6,451 nucleotides of DNA, from positions 1 through 6,451 of the forward strand of contig DGZP01000033.1 of assembly GCA_002398565.1 (NCBI GenBank). The letters are read 5' to 3'. Shown piece by piece: positions 1 to 6,305 of the stretch. The notes under the pieces were generated by a model. It did not search any database and was not told where the DNA came from. It saw only the letters and a program-made list of their open reading frames with translations. The stretch comes from Proteiniphilum sp. UBA4977. GTDB lineage: Bacteria > Bacteroidota > Bacteroidia > Bacteroidales > Dysgonomonadaceae. The position numbers and the translations under genes were made by a program. Numbering within the stretch: the stretch's first letter is position 1; each line of letters opens with the position of its first letter.

Positions 1-155
1 AGGATATTCATTAACGTTGACTTACCCGAACCCGACGGCCCCATAATGGCAACGTATTCGTTTTTCTCGATATTGAGGTTTATACCGTGAATAACAGGTA
101 TTTCGGTATCTCCCAACAAGTAATTCTTTTTTAACTCTTTTATCTCGATCAGCAT
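1..155 (-). CDS. ABC transporter ATP-binding protein (MacB/LolD-like), N-terminal part, cut by window edge
   Basis: This is the ATPase of the export operon. It should hydrolyse ATP on the cytoplasmic side and drive the FtsX-type permease encoded just upstream. About 51 codons are visible, starting at ATG 155. They read as the start of a nucleotide-binding domain: a beta strand, an aromatic residue (Tyr12) placed to stack on adenine, and a Walker A motif GPSGSGKST at residues 39-47 followed by LMNIL, typical of the MacB/LolD branch. Signature, Walker B and H-loop motifs lie beyond the window. The start is 15 nt after the permease stop, so the two are probably co-transcribed; no Shine-Dalgarno is visible. 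ATPase and permease are separate polypeptides here, unlike E. coli MacB, where they are fused. The truncation is the window boundary, not a lesion. The family call is secure; the substrate is unknown. Confidence 0.93.
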   Translation of the reverse strand, partial: MLIEIKELKKNYLLGDTEIPVIHGINLNIEKNEYVAIMGPSGSGKSTLMNI

Positions 156-170
156 ATTTCTAACTTGTTT

Positions 171-1409
171 TTATTCGTATCGAATGGAGTCGACCGGTTT
201 TAAATTGGCAGCGTTCTTTGCCGGTAAATAGCCGAAGCTTACTCCCACGATTACCGAAAAAGAGAAGGCTATAAAGACGGAATAGGGCTTTATAAAAGTG
301 TTTATATCGGTAAACAGTGAGACTATGAGCGACAGGATAATGCCGGTGAGGACGCCGATGAGGCCGCCTGTGATGCTTATTGCCACCGATTCGGTAACAA
401 ACTGGCTCATTATATCTATTTTTCGGGCACCGACCGAGCGGCGGATGCCGATTTCCCGTGTCCGTTCCATCACGGTGGCCAGCATGATGTTCATGATGCC
501 TATACCTCCCACCAAGAGTGATATGGCAGCAATAGCACCTAACAGGAAATTATAGATCTGGCGTTCTTTTTCCTCCTGTTTCAGTAATTCGTAAGGAATC
601 ACTATGCTGTAGTCGTCGTTATTGAAATGATGGCGGCGCAGGATTTCGTTGATAATTTTGGAGGCTTCCACCAGTTTGTCCGAATTTTTCAGTTGAACGG
701 TTATTTGCTGGATTTCACTGGAGAGTACATTCTCGCGAGTGAACCGGTTAAGGAATAACGAGAGGGGTACGAACACATCCGTATTCAGGTCCCTGGCCGC
801 CAATTCGCCCACGGTTTCCGTAAAAAGACTCTTCGATTCCAGTACGCCGATAACCTCCAGCCATTGATCGTCTATTTTTACCAGTTTACCTATCGGATCC
901 TCTCCCTTAAAAAAGCCGGCAGCGACTCCCGCTCCCAGCACGCAGACTTTCAGGCGCTCGTTGTAATGTTTGTCGTTGATGAAATAACCGTTCCGTACCT
1001 TGTAATTCATCATGGCCTGAAAGTCGGGGGTGATGCCGATAATGGTGGATTTTACCGATTTATCGTTGTATCTCACCTCTGTGTTTTTTTCAGCCTGTGA
1101 GGCGATTCTTTCCACACCGGGTACGATTTCCCGGATCACCTGGGCATCCTGAATGGAAAGCCCTTGCGAGAACTTAGCCCTCACTTCTTCCAATTCTTCA
1201 TCGGACAGTGTCTTCTCGCGAATGATGATGTTGTTTACACCCAGATCCTGATATTTGGCAATGGCTTCGCGCTTGGCACCTTCTCCGATCGATAGCATCG
1301 TAATCACGGATGCCACACCGAAGATGATCCCCAGCATAGTAAGGAAAGAACGGAACTTATGGTCCACCAATCCTTGAAGCGCCAAACGAATATTTTCACC
1401 GTACTGCAT
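171..1409 (-). CDS. ABC transporter permease, MacB/FtsX family
   Basis: Inner-membrane permease of a type VII (mechanotransmission) ABC exporter, 412 aa. The layout is that of the MacB membrane half. TM1 lies at about residues 19-41, preceded by a cytoplasmic helix. A large periplasmic MacB_PCD domain spans about 42-285. Three TM segments follow at about 286-312, 335-368 and 376-396. The cytoplasmic coupling motif after TM2 (MERTREIGIRRSVGAR, residues 314-329) is well conserved, as is the C-terminal tail ending PVDSIRYE. Proteins of this kind do not form a classical translocation channel; they couple ATP hydrolysis to movements of the periplasmic domain that push substrate through an adaptor and outer-membrane channel. 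The gene starts 8 nt after the third adaptor stops and ends 15 nt before the ATPase, so it belongs to the operon. No frameshift or missing segment was noticed. The family is certain; the substrate cannot be inferred. Confidence 0.95.
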   Translation of the reverse strand: MQYGENIRLALQGLVDHKFRSFLTMLGIIFGVASVITMLSIGEGAKREAIAKYQDLGVNNIIIREKTLSDEELEEVRAKFSQGLSIQDAQVIREIVPGVERIASQAEKNTEVRYNDKSVKSTIIGITPDFQAMMNYKVRNGYFINDKHYNERLKVCVLGAGVAAGFFKGEDPIGKLVKIDDQWLEVIGVLESKSLFTETVGELAARDLNTDVFVPLSLFLNRFTRENVLSSEIQQITVQLKNSDKLVEASKIINEILRRHHFNNDDYSIVIPYELLKQEEKERQIYNFLLGAIAAISLLVGGIGIMNIMLATVMERTREIGIRRSVGARKIDIMSQFVTESVAISITGGLIGVLTGIILSLIVSLFTDINTFIKPYSVFIAFSFSVIVGVSFGYLPAKNAANLKPVDSIRYE

Positions 1410-1417
1410 AATTTACG

Positions 1418-2422
1418 CTATAAAAATTCACAACTGACCGTCATCCCGGGTTTTAATCGTTCATCGGGTTTTACTATCTTCACTTCCACATCGAACACTT
1501 TCTGCCGGGATTTCTGGTCTTTCAGCCTGCAAAGTTTTCCGATATAGACAACCTCCCCTTCAAAAACAACTTTAGGCATGGCATCCAGCCTCACCGCAAC
1601 TTTCTGGTTGAGAGCTACTTTTAAAAAGTCGGTTTCGTTCACCTGCGTATTCACTTTCATGAATTCCAGTTCGGGAACAATGGCCAGATTATTGCCGGCA
1701 TATATGTTGTCTCCTATCTTGTAAATGTTCCTGTTGGAATTTTGCCAGTTTGTCGCAATCTGAAACACCCCCGATACGGGTGCACGTAATGTCAGCAGGG
1801 GAATCAGGCTGGTTGCATTCTCAACCTCTTTTTTTATTTGTTCAACTCTTATTTCCTGGATTTTCAATTCGCTGACGTGGATGGTTTTGTTCAGTTCGTA
1901 GATTCTTTTCTCTTTTTCGAGATTAATGACTGCCTGTTCATATTCGAGTTGTTTTATTTTTCGTAATCGTTCCGATTCGAACCGGGATGCTTCCCATTCA
2001 ATTTTTTTCAAGTCGAATGCTGCAGACTCGTTTCTTATTTTCGATTCACTTTCCTGTTTTTTGTTCTCTTGTTCTACATAGAGTTTTTCCAGTATCGCCA
2101 GTTGTGTCTCAAGGTTACTCTCGCTTTCCAATATGTATCTGTTGATATCGGCCGGATCGAGTTGTGCTATGGAATCGCCTTTCTTTACAATTTCTCCGTG
2201 GTTCAGCAACCCCACAATTTTCATCTGGTACCATTGCCTTCCATATCGGCTGACAACGACCGAACGGGAGTTTACTGCCGCCAGTTCTCCGGTTTCCACA
2301 ATAACAGTGCCGTCGGAAGATCTTCTCCCGCTCTCCGGTCCCGAACTTTTTTTGCATGAAAAAGGAAGTACCGTGACGAGAAAAAGAAAAAACAGGCTAT
2401 AAAATTGTGATCTTTTCATCAT
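1418..2422 (-). CDS. Periplasmic adaptor (HlyD/MacA-like) lipoprotein, third of three, lacking the membrane-proximal domain
   Basis: Membrane fusion protein of 334 aa. Residues 1-22 form a lipoprotein signal peptide with the acylated Cys at 23 (LPFSC, then KK). The first half of the lipoyl (barrel-sandwich) domain lies at about 50-90 and a long charged alpha-helical hairpin at about 95-205. The second lipoyl half starts at TLRAPVSGVF (211-220) and continues to about 250, and a beta-barrel spans about 255-334. The protein stops right after the beta-barrel motif PGMTVSCEFL. The two upstream adaptors continue for another 70-80 residues with a membrane-proximal domain, which is absent here. The next gene begins 8 nt later, so no relic of that domain exists. 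ATG 2422 overlaps the preceding gene's TGA by 4 nt (ATGA), suggesting translational coupling; a second in-frame ATG follows immediately. The homology is clear, but the specific role of this short adaptor is inference. Confidence 0.92.
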   Translation of the reverse strand: MMKRSQFYSLFFLFLVTVLPFSCKKSSGPESGRRSSDGTVIVETGELAAVNSRSVVVSRYGRQWYQMKIVGLLNHGEIVKKGDSIAQLDPADINRYILESESNLETQLAILEKLYVEQENKKQESESKIRNESAAFDLKKIEWEASRFESERLRKIKQLEYEQAVINLEKEKRIYELNKTIHVSELKIQEIRVEQIKKEVENATSLIPLLTLRAPVSGVFQIATNWQNSNRNIYKIGDNIYAGNNLAIVPELEFMKVNTQVNETDFLKVALNQKVAVRLDAMPKVVFEGEVVYIGKLCRLKDQKSRQKVFDVEVKIVKPDERLKPGMTVSCEFL

Positions 2423-3660
2423 ATCTCTGCGTTTTCGGTTTTCTTCTCTTCCGTTTCTGTTGCAAAAGGATTTACGAGTGCAATCTCTTCACCTTCTTTT
2501 AATCCATTGACAACCACGATGTAGTCGCTATTGTTTATCCCGGTCTCTACTTCTGTTTTTTCGTAGCCGGCACCTTTCTTCTTGTAGACAAAACTTTTGT
2601 CTCCTTCTGTAAACAGGGCGTCCAGCGGAATGTAGAGCACATCTTCAACTTTGTCCATTATTATACGGCAGCTGACGGTGAGTCCGGGAAGCAAATTCTT
2701 ATCGGACTCGTTTAGCAGTATCTCCACGGGGAACACCTTTATTTTTGATGACTCGTCTTTATTGACGGCTAGATTGGCAATCGAATTGACCGTTCCCGAA
2801 AAAACACTGTCGGAAAATGCATCGGGTTTAATTTCCACTTTAAGCCCTTTGCTGATTTTGGCGACGTCCACTTCATTTATTTTTACCGTAGCTTTCAGCG
2901 AGGACAAGTCGGGCAGCTGAATAATGGGAAACCCGCTCCAGCACTGGTCGCCAATCTGAAACTTATTGTTGCTGCTCCAGTTTTTAGATAAAATGGCGAT
3001 ACCCGACGAGGGGGTTACAACCGATAGCTTTTGAAGTGTTTCTTGCGCCTCGTCCAGTCTCGACTGGAATTGCATGATGGAGAGGTTTTTTTGCTTGATC
3101 TCTTCTTTCTGAATTTTTATGCGGTTTTCAATTTGCTCTCTGGCTCTTTCCAGCGCAATTTCTGCTTTATCGAGATTCAGCTGGATCTCTTTTTTCTTGA
3201 TATCCGATTCATAGCCGGCAGACTCGAAGCGGATTTTCGATATCTCATGCGAAATGCGCGTAACTTCATAAGTCGCTCTCAGTTCCTCAAGCTCCGATTG
3301 CTGCTGTGCTTTCATCTTATCGAATTCGGCACGTGCAATTTCCAAGCTCGATTCGGCTTCCACAATACCTTTCAGAACTTCTGACGGATCAAATACGATT
3401 AGTGTGTCGCCAGCCTTCACTTCCTGTCCGTCTTTGACCAGCTCGGTGATTTTCAGGTTTCCGTATCGCCACGAAATTATCGGTGCTACAATATTGATTG
3501 ACTTAATGGCTTCTATCTCACCTTCTTCATACAAGTCGATAAATAAAGTACCCTGGGTCACTTTTCCAACAGCTATTTGTTGGGTTTCCTTTTTTTTGCA
3601 CGCTACAAAAGGCAGTGAACAAAAAACGATGAGGATGCAAATTTTTGAATAATTCTTCAT
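2419..3660 (-). CDS. Periplasmic adaptor (HlyD/MacA-like) lipoprotein, second of three
   Basis: Full-length membrane fusion protein of 413 aa that should link the inner-membrane exporter to an outer-membrane channel. The lipoprotein signal ends at Cys21 (PFVAC, then KKK). Lipoyl half one is at about 52-92 and contains the typical V-K-A-G-D-T-L turn. A coiled-coil hairpin spans about 95-212 and is rich in Glu, Lys and Arg. Lipoyl half two runs from about 212 to 250, including NWSSNNKFQIGDQCWSG. The beta-barrel is at about 255-335, ending in PGLTVSC, and the membrane-proximal domain at about 338-398 (VLYIPLDALF through GLKEGEEIALVNP). A short acidic, Lys-containing tail follows. The gene starts 20 nt after the first adaptor's stop and overlaps the third by 4 nt. 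Conserved positions shared with both neighbours show that the three are divergent paralogues rather than recent copies. No Shine-Dalgarno is visible. Confidence 0.94.
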   Translation of the reverse strand: MKNYSKICILIVFCSLPFVACKKKETQQIAVGKVTQGTLFIDLYEEGEIEAIKSINIVAPIISWRYGNLKITELVKDGQEVKAGDTLIVFDPSEVLKGIVEAESSLEIARAEFDKMKAQQQSELEELRATYEVTRISHEISKIRFESAGYESDIKKKEIQLNLDKAEIALERAREQIENRIKIQKEEIKQKNLSIMQFQSRLDEAQETLQKLSVVTPSSGIAILSKNWSSNNKFQIGDQCWSGFPIIQLPDLSSLKATVKINEVDVAKISKGLKVEIKPDAFSDSVFSGTVNSIANLAVNKDESSKIKVFPVEILLNESDKNLLPGLTVSCRIIMDKVEDVLYIPLDALFTEGDKSFVYKKKGAGYEKTEVETGINNSDYIVVVNGLKEGEEIALVNPFATETEEKKTENAEI

Positions 3661-3680
3661 TTTGTTGAAATGGCTTGAAA

Positions 3681-4889
3681 TTATTTTATTTTTCCTTTCA
3701 CCATCGATGGCGGCGGCTTTATTAACGCGATCACTTCTCCCGTCTTTAACCCGTCTGACACGATGGCCTCCTTTGAAGAAGAGAGTCCGGTTGTTATTGG
3801 ACGCATCTCGTATTTGTTTTTCTTCTTCACATACACAACTTTAAGGGAATCTTCTTCGTAAATAGCAATTTGTGGCACTACAATTGTATCGCGGACCTGT
3901 TTTATGAATACCCGGCAGTTCGCAGTGAAACCGGGTTCGGGAACTTGTAACGAACTGTCAACAGATGCTTCCACCTCAAAAAATTTTACTTTCGAATCTC
4001 TTTTATAGGGTTGCCCGACAGGTATTTTTTTTGTGATTTTTCCATAGGCAACGTTGCCGGGCATAGCATCGAAGCTGAAACTAACGGAATCATTCTCGTT
4101 TATCTGGCGAAAATCCACCTCCCCCGCCATCATTTTTACCTTCATTTCCGAAACTTCAGGCATGGTTATCAACGGCATATTGTTCCACACATTGTCGCCC
4201 ACCTTCAGCTTTTCCCGGGTCATCCGTGAGTTTGATATGACCGCTAATCCTTTGCGTGGAGCACGTATGGTTAAGCCATCGAGGATTGTTTTTGCAGAGG
4301 TTAACCGGTTTGTTAATTGTTGAATGTTAAGTTCCAGTTTTCTTACTTCTGATTGATTGATGATCTTGAGTGCTTCGAGTTTTTTCTCGAATTTATTTTT
4401 CTCGACGATCGCCCTTTCAAGTTCTAACTCCTTGATTCGTTTTTGTGTTGGAGTGGCGAAATGTAATTGGAGGGAGTCTAATTGTGCAATTTCGGTATCT
4501 GCTTTGTTGTTTTTTACCTGTGCCTCAAGCAGGGCATATTGCATCTGTAAATCGGCTTTCACTTTACTTAATTCGGCCATTGCAGTTTCCAGTTGAATCG
4601 CTAAATTATCGTAAATGGTTTTGCGGTCATTGTCTTCGAGGATGCAGACAACATCTCCTTCATTGACATACGTTCCGTCATCTATAAGAAAGGTAATAAT
4701 GGCGTCTACATTGCCCGGGCAGGATATTGTTGTGTAGCGTACAGGTTCGGCAACGCCGTCGATTACAAGGGTATTTTCAAAATTGGACGTTAATATAGGG
4801 TATGTTGAGATCTTTTCTTTATTGTTCGTGTTGCATGAACAGACCAAAAATAAAAAGATAGCTGTACATAAGGCTGCATATCTTTCCAC
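3681..4889 (-). CDS. Periplasmic adaptor (HlyD/MacA-like) lipoprotein, first of three, GTG start
   Basis: First gene of the operon: a 402-aa membrane fusion protein. A short lipoprotein signal ends in the lipobox LVCSC, with the acylated Cys at residue 19 and Asn at +2. Lipoyl half one is at about 52-86, the helical hairpin at about 91-203, and lipoyl half two at about 205-245 (from TIRAPRKGLA). The beta-barrel spans about 248-332, ending PGFTANC, and the membrane-proximal domain about 333-392 (RDTIVVPQIAIYEEDSLK through GLKTGEVIAL). The chosen start is GTG at 4889. An in-frame TAA lies only three codons upstream (4899-4901) and no ATG is available in that interval. The next ATG in the signal-peptide region is out of frame, so GTG is the best start. 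A Bacteroidota promoter ends 25 nt upstream, giving a leader of roughly 20 nt. Family assignment is firm; substrate and outer-membrane partner are unknown. Confidence 0.93.
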   Translation of the reverse strand: MERYAALCTAIFLFLVCSCNTNNKEKISTYPILTSNFENTLVIDGVAEPVRYTTISCPGNVDAIITFLIDDGTYVNEGDVVCILEDNDRKTIYDNLAIQLETAMAELSKVKADLQMQYALLEAQVKNNKADTEIAQLDSLQLHFATPTQKRIKELELERAIVEKNKFEKKLEALKIINQSEVRKLELNIQQLTNRLTSAKTILDGLTIRAPRKGLAVISNSRMTREKLKVGDNVWNNMPLITMPEVSEMKVKMMAGEVDFRQINENDSVSFSFDAMPGNVAYGKITKKIPVGQPYKRDSKVKFFEVEASVDSSLQVPEPGFTANCRVFIKQVRDTIVVPQIAIYEEDSLKVVYVKKKNKYEMRPITTGLSSSKEAIVSDGLKTGEVIALIKPPPSMVKGKIK

Positions 4890-4914
4890 GATAGTGTTTT
4901 ATAGATTATAATCA

Positions 4915-4948
4915 CAAATGTACGATCTTCTTTTTTTATTTACGAAAA
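4915..4948 (-). promoter_or_regulatory. Bacteroidota-type promoter of the export operon
   Basis: Read on the minus strand, the -7 element is TACATTTG (4922-4915), an exact match to TAnnTTTG. A degenerate -33 element TTTTCG (4948-4943) lies 20 nt upstream. The element ends 25 nt before the GTG at 4889, so the transcript leader would be only about 20 nt, with no room for a riboswitch. No other good promoter was seen between the five operon genes. Confidence 0.75.
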
Positions 4949-5002
4949 TTAAGTAGTTCGATTAGAGAGATTTATGATTTGTTCCGAAAAGTTTAAGTTT
5001 CT

Positions 5003-5030
5003 ATAAAAATTGCTCTACAGTAGCAATCTG
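5003..5030 (-). terminator. Probable weak intrinsic terminator after the methyltransferase gene
   Basis: On the minus strand, AGATTGCT (5029-5022) can pair with AGCAATTT (5014-5007), with one G-U pair, around a 7-nt loop. The second arm runs directly into a T-rich tract (TTTTTATAG, 5009-5001). The hairpin is short and AT-rich, hence weak. An overlapping alternative stem, GCTCTA with TAGAGC (5040-5035 and 5017-5012), precedes the same tract. It lies about 70 nt beyond the methyltransferase stop and upstream of the export-operon promoter, where a terminator is expected. Confidence 0.45.
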
Positions 5031-5068
5031 TGTCTAGAGCTATAACGATGAAAATTGAGATGTCCGTA

Positions 5069-5085
5069 TTCAATTTCAAATTGAA
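5069..5085. repeat. 17-bp near-perfect palindrome TTCAATTTCAAATTGAA
   Basis: Two 8-bp arms (5069-5076 and 5078-5085) are exact reverse complements around a single C. A third related arm, AAATTGA at 5052-5058, can also pair with 5070-5076. The site is 16 nt past the methyltransferase stop and about 120 bp upstream of the export-operon -33 element. It could be an operator or a 3'-end RNA structure, but it is AT-rich and may be chance. Confidence 0.5.
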
Positions 5086-5101
5086 AACCGAAGTGGCCGC
5101 A

Positions 5102-6004
5102 TTAATTCTTTTTAACTATATAGATCAGGGAGCTTGATTCTTCCACGTTACGTAAAGAACAGAAATAACCGGCCATTCCCACCATAAATGCTCTTCCATA
5201 TCGTACTAGCGTGTTGCTGTCCCTGTACTTTTCACTCAACAGGGATATGTAGAAGGCATCCAGAGGCATGGGCCGTATATCCATGATTTTCAGACGATGC
5301 TTATTGAGCATTTTTTCAATGGCGTTGGCGGAGAAATGCCAGAGATGCCGCGGTACATCGTAGGCAGCCCAGGAAGTCTGATAAAACCGTGCGTCGTAAC
5401 CCTGATGGTTCGGCAGTGCCATCACGGCGATGCCATCGGGAGTGAGAATGTCACGAACCTTTTTTATGCTCTCATTCAGGTGTTCCAGATGTTCAAGCAC
5501 ATGCCAGAGTGTGACCACATTGAATGATCCGTCTGCAATATCAAAAAAACTTTTGTCGTCTTTGACATCCAATCCGAAACGGGTGATAGCATGCATTCTG
5601 GCCCGCTCATTTTTCTCGATGCCGGTAACGGTAAAACCTTTTTCCTTGGCAGTCTGCAGGAAGTATCCGGTTCCGCATCCTACATCCAGCAACCTGCCGG
5701 GTTCACCCCCTGCGTAGCAAGAAACCAGCTTGGCCTTCTCGGCCAGCATATATCTTCTTGTGAGGTGATAAAGCTTATTGGCTATTCCTTTGTCGCTATC
5801 CGAATGAGAGATGTAGTCCGGTGAGTCATAATATTTACCGATAAGATCCTCCGAAGGGAAATTATTGGTGAAGCGAAATCCGCAGCTTCTGCAATCACAG
5901 ACCGGAAAAGATTCACCGCTTGAGAAGTGATCCACAACGTCAAAAACTTTTTTTAAATCCGGGCTGCCGCAAAGGGGACACTTTTCAATATTTATCGCCG
6001 ACAT
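5102..6004 (-). CDS. Class I SAM-dependent methyltransferase with N-terminal zinc-ribbon-like Cys cluster
   Basis: Cytoplasmic methyltransferase of 300 aa using S-adenosylmethionine. The N-terminus carries CPLC (Cys9, Cys12) and CDCRSCGFRF (Cys36, Cys38, Cys41), consistent with a four-Cys zinc ribbon of the two-pair type. The SAM-binding Rossmann core follows: motif I LLDVGCGTGYF at residues 105-115, an acidic residue ending the second strand (Glu130 in GIEKN), and a motif IV/post-IV region WHVLEHL at 167-173. PNHQGYDA and DVPRHLWHFS (216-225) follow, resembling Methyltransf_23-type enzymes, many of which sit in cell-surface glycan or lipid pathways. The substrate cannot be assigned. ATG 6004 is supported by a promoter whose -7 element ends 19 nt upstream, leaving a leader of about 14 nt. 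The gene is monocistronic in this window, divergent from alaS, and separated from the export operon by its own terminator and promoter. Confidence 0.93.
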   Translation of the reverse strand: MSAINIEKCPLCGSPDLKKVFDVVDHFSSGESFPVCDCRSCGFRFTNNFPSEDLIGKYYDSPDYISHSDSDKGIANKLYHLTRRYMLAEKAKLVSCYAGGEPGRLLDVGCGTGYFLQTAKEKGFTVTGIEKNERARMHAITRFGLDVKDDKSFFDIADGSFNVVTLWHVLEHLEHLNESIKKVRDILTPDGIAVMALPNHQGYDARFYQTSWAAYDVPRHLWHFSANAIEKMLNKHRLKIMDIRPMPLDAFYISLLSEKYRDSNTLVRYGRAFMVGMAGYFCSLRNVEESSSLIYIVKKN

Positions 6005-6023
6005 ATAATCTGATTTAACGTTT

Positions 6024-6054
6024 CAAAAGTACGACTATTCGGGGGAAAGACAAA
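6024..6054 (-). promoter_or_regulatory. Near-consensus Bacteroidota promoter of the methyltransferase gene
   Basis: On the minus strand, TTTG (6054-6051), a 19-nt spacer and TACTTTTG (6031-6024) match the consensus TTTG-N19-TAnnTTTG exactly. It ends 19 nt before the ATG at 6004. This match was the strongest single clue to the phylum. Confidence 0.85.
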
Positions 6055-6143
6055 CTTTTTTCTTCTTATTATCATGCCCAGCCGATCCGGAGAGTTTCGT
6101 TTGGGTACACAAAGCAGAGCTGTCGTGGTTTTTATTCATACAC

Positions 6144-6174
6144 TTGGGGATACGAAGTTTTTCCTGTACTTTTG
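6144..6174 (+). promoter_or_regulatory. Bacteroidota-type promoter directed towards alaS
   Basis: TTG (6144-6146), a 20-nt spacer and TACTTTTG (6167-6174) form a good promoter on the plus strand. Transcription would begin near 6180, about 125 nt before the alaS start, leaving an unusually long leader compared with the other two promoters here. The promoter is back-to-back with that of the methyltransferase, about 90 bp apart. Confidence 0.75.
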
Positions 6175-6179
6175 CACTT

Positions 6180-6305
6180 TGTTTTGAATAAAAAATTGAG
6201 CGTAAAAGGTTGTAGAAAGATAAGCGTAAAAAGGGTATGCCTGCGGGATTGTTTTGTACCCTGTAACGTCTGCCCTCTACTATTTTACGTGTAACATAAA
6301 TTTGT
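6180..6305 (+). promoter_or_regulatory. Possible structured 5' leader of alaS
   Basis: This untranslated stretch holds a direct repeat, AGCGTAAAAGG at 6199-6209 and AGCGTAAAAAGG at 6223-6234. The core CGTAAAA of each copy (6201-6207, 6225-6231) is complementary to a single TTTTACG at 6283-6289, so two mutually exclusive long-range stems are possible. The first copy can extend its stem with GTAGA (6212-6216) pairing TCTAC (6276-6280). A local hairpin AGGGTA (6232-6237) with TACCCT (6257-6262) sits inside. The 3' arm ends 16 nt before the ATG, close enough to affect ribosome access. No T-box motif is seen, and no U-rich terminator. Regulation is inference. Confidence 0.35.

Noticed and set aside
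1410..1425. Possible frameshift that removed the C-terminal domain of the third adaptor
   Set aside because: Only 8 nt separate its TAG from the permease ATG, so no remaining sequence could encode the missing domain in another frame. The short form is probably native.
2069..2402. Overlapping open frames on both strands within the third adaptor gene
   Set aside because: They lie entirely inside a well-supported adaptor gene, lack recognisable domains, and are explained as out-of-frame readings of it.
3661..3680. Possible internal promoter between the first and second adaptors
   Set aside because: The 20-nt gap has no TAnnTTTG element in the correct orientation; co-transcription from 4915-4948 is simpler.
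6237..6266. Nine-codon leader ORF (MPAGLFCTL) in the alaS leader
   Set aside because: The upstream purine-rich stretch sits only 1 nt from the ATG, there is only one Ala codon, and short frames of this size are common by chance. Mentioned only as part of the leader finding.
6297..6304. A second -7-like element TAAATTTG directly before the alaS ATG
   Set aside because: No TTG-like -33 element is found 19-21 nt upstream (sequence there is CCCTC), and transcription would start within the start codons. The promoter at 6144-6174 is better formed.
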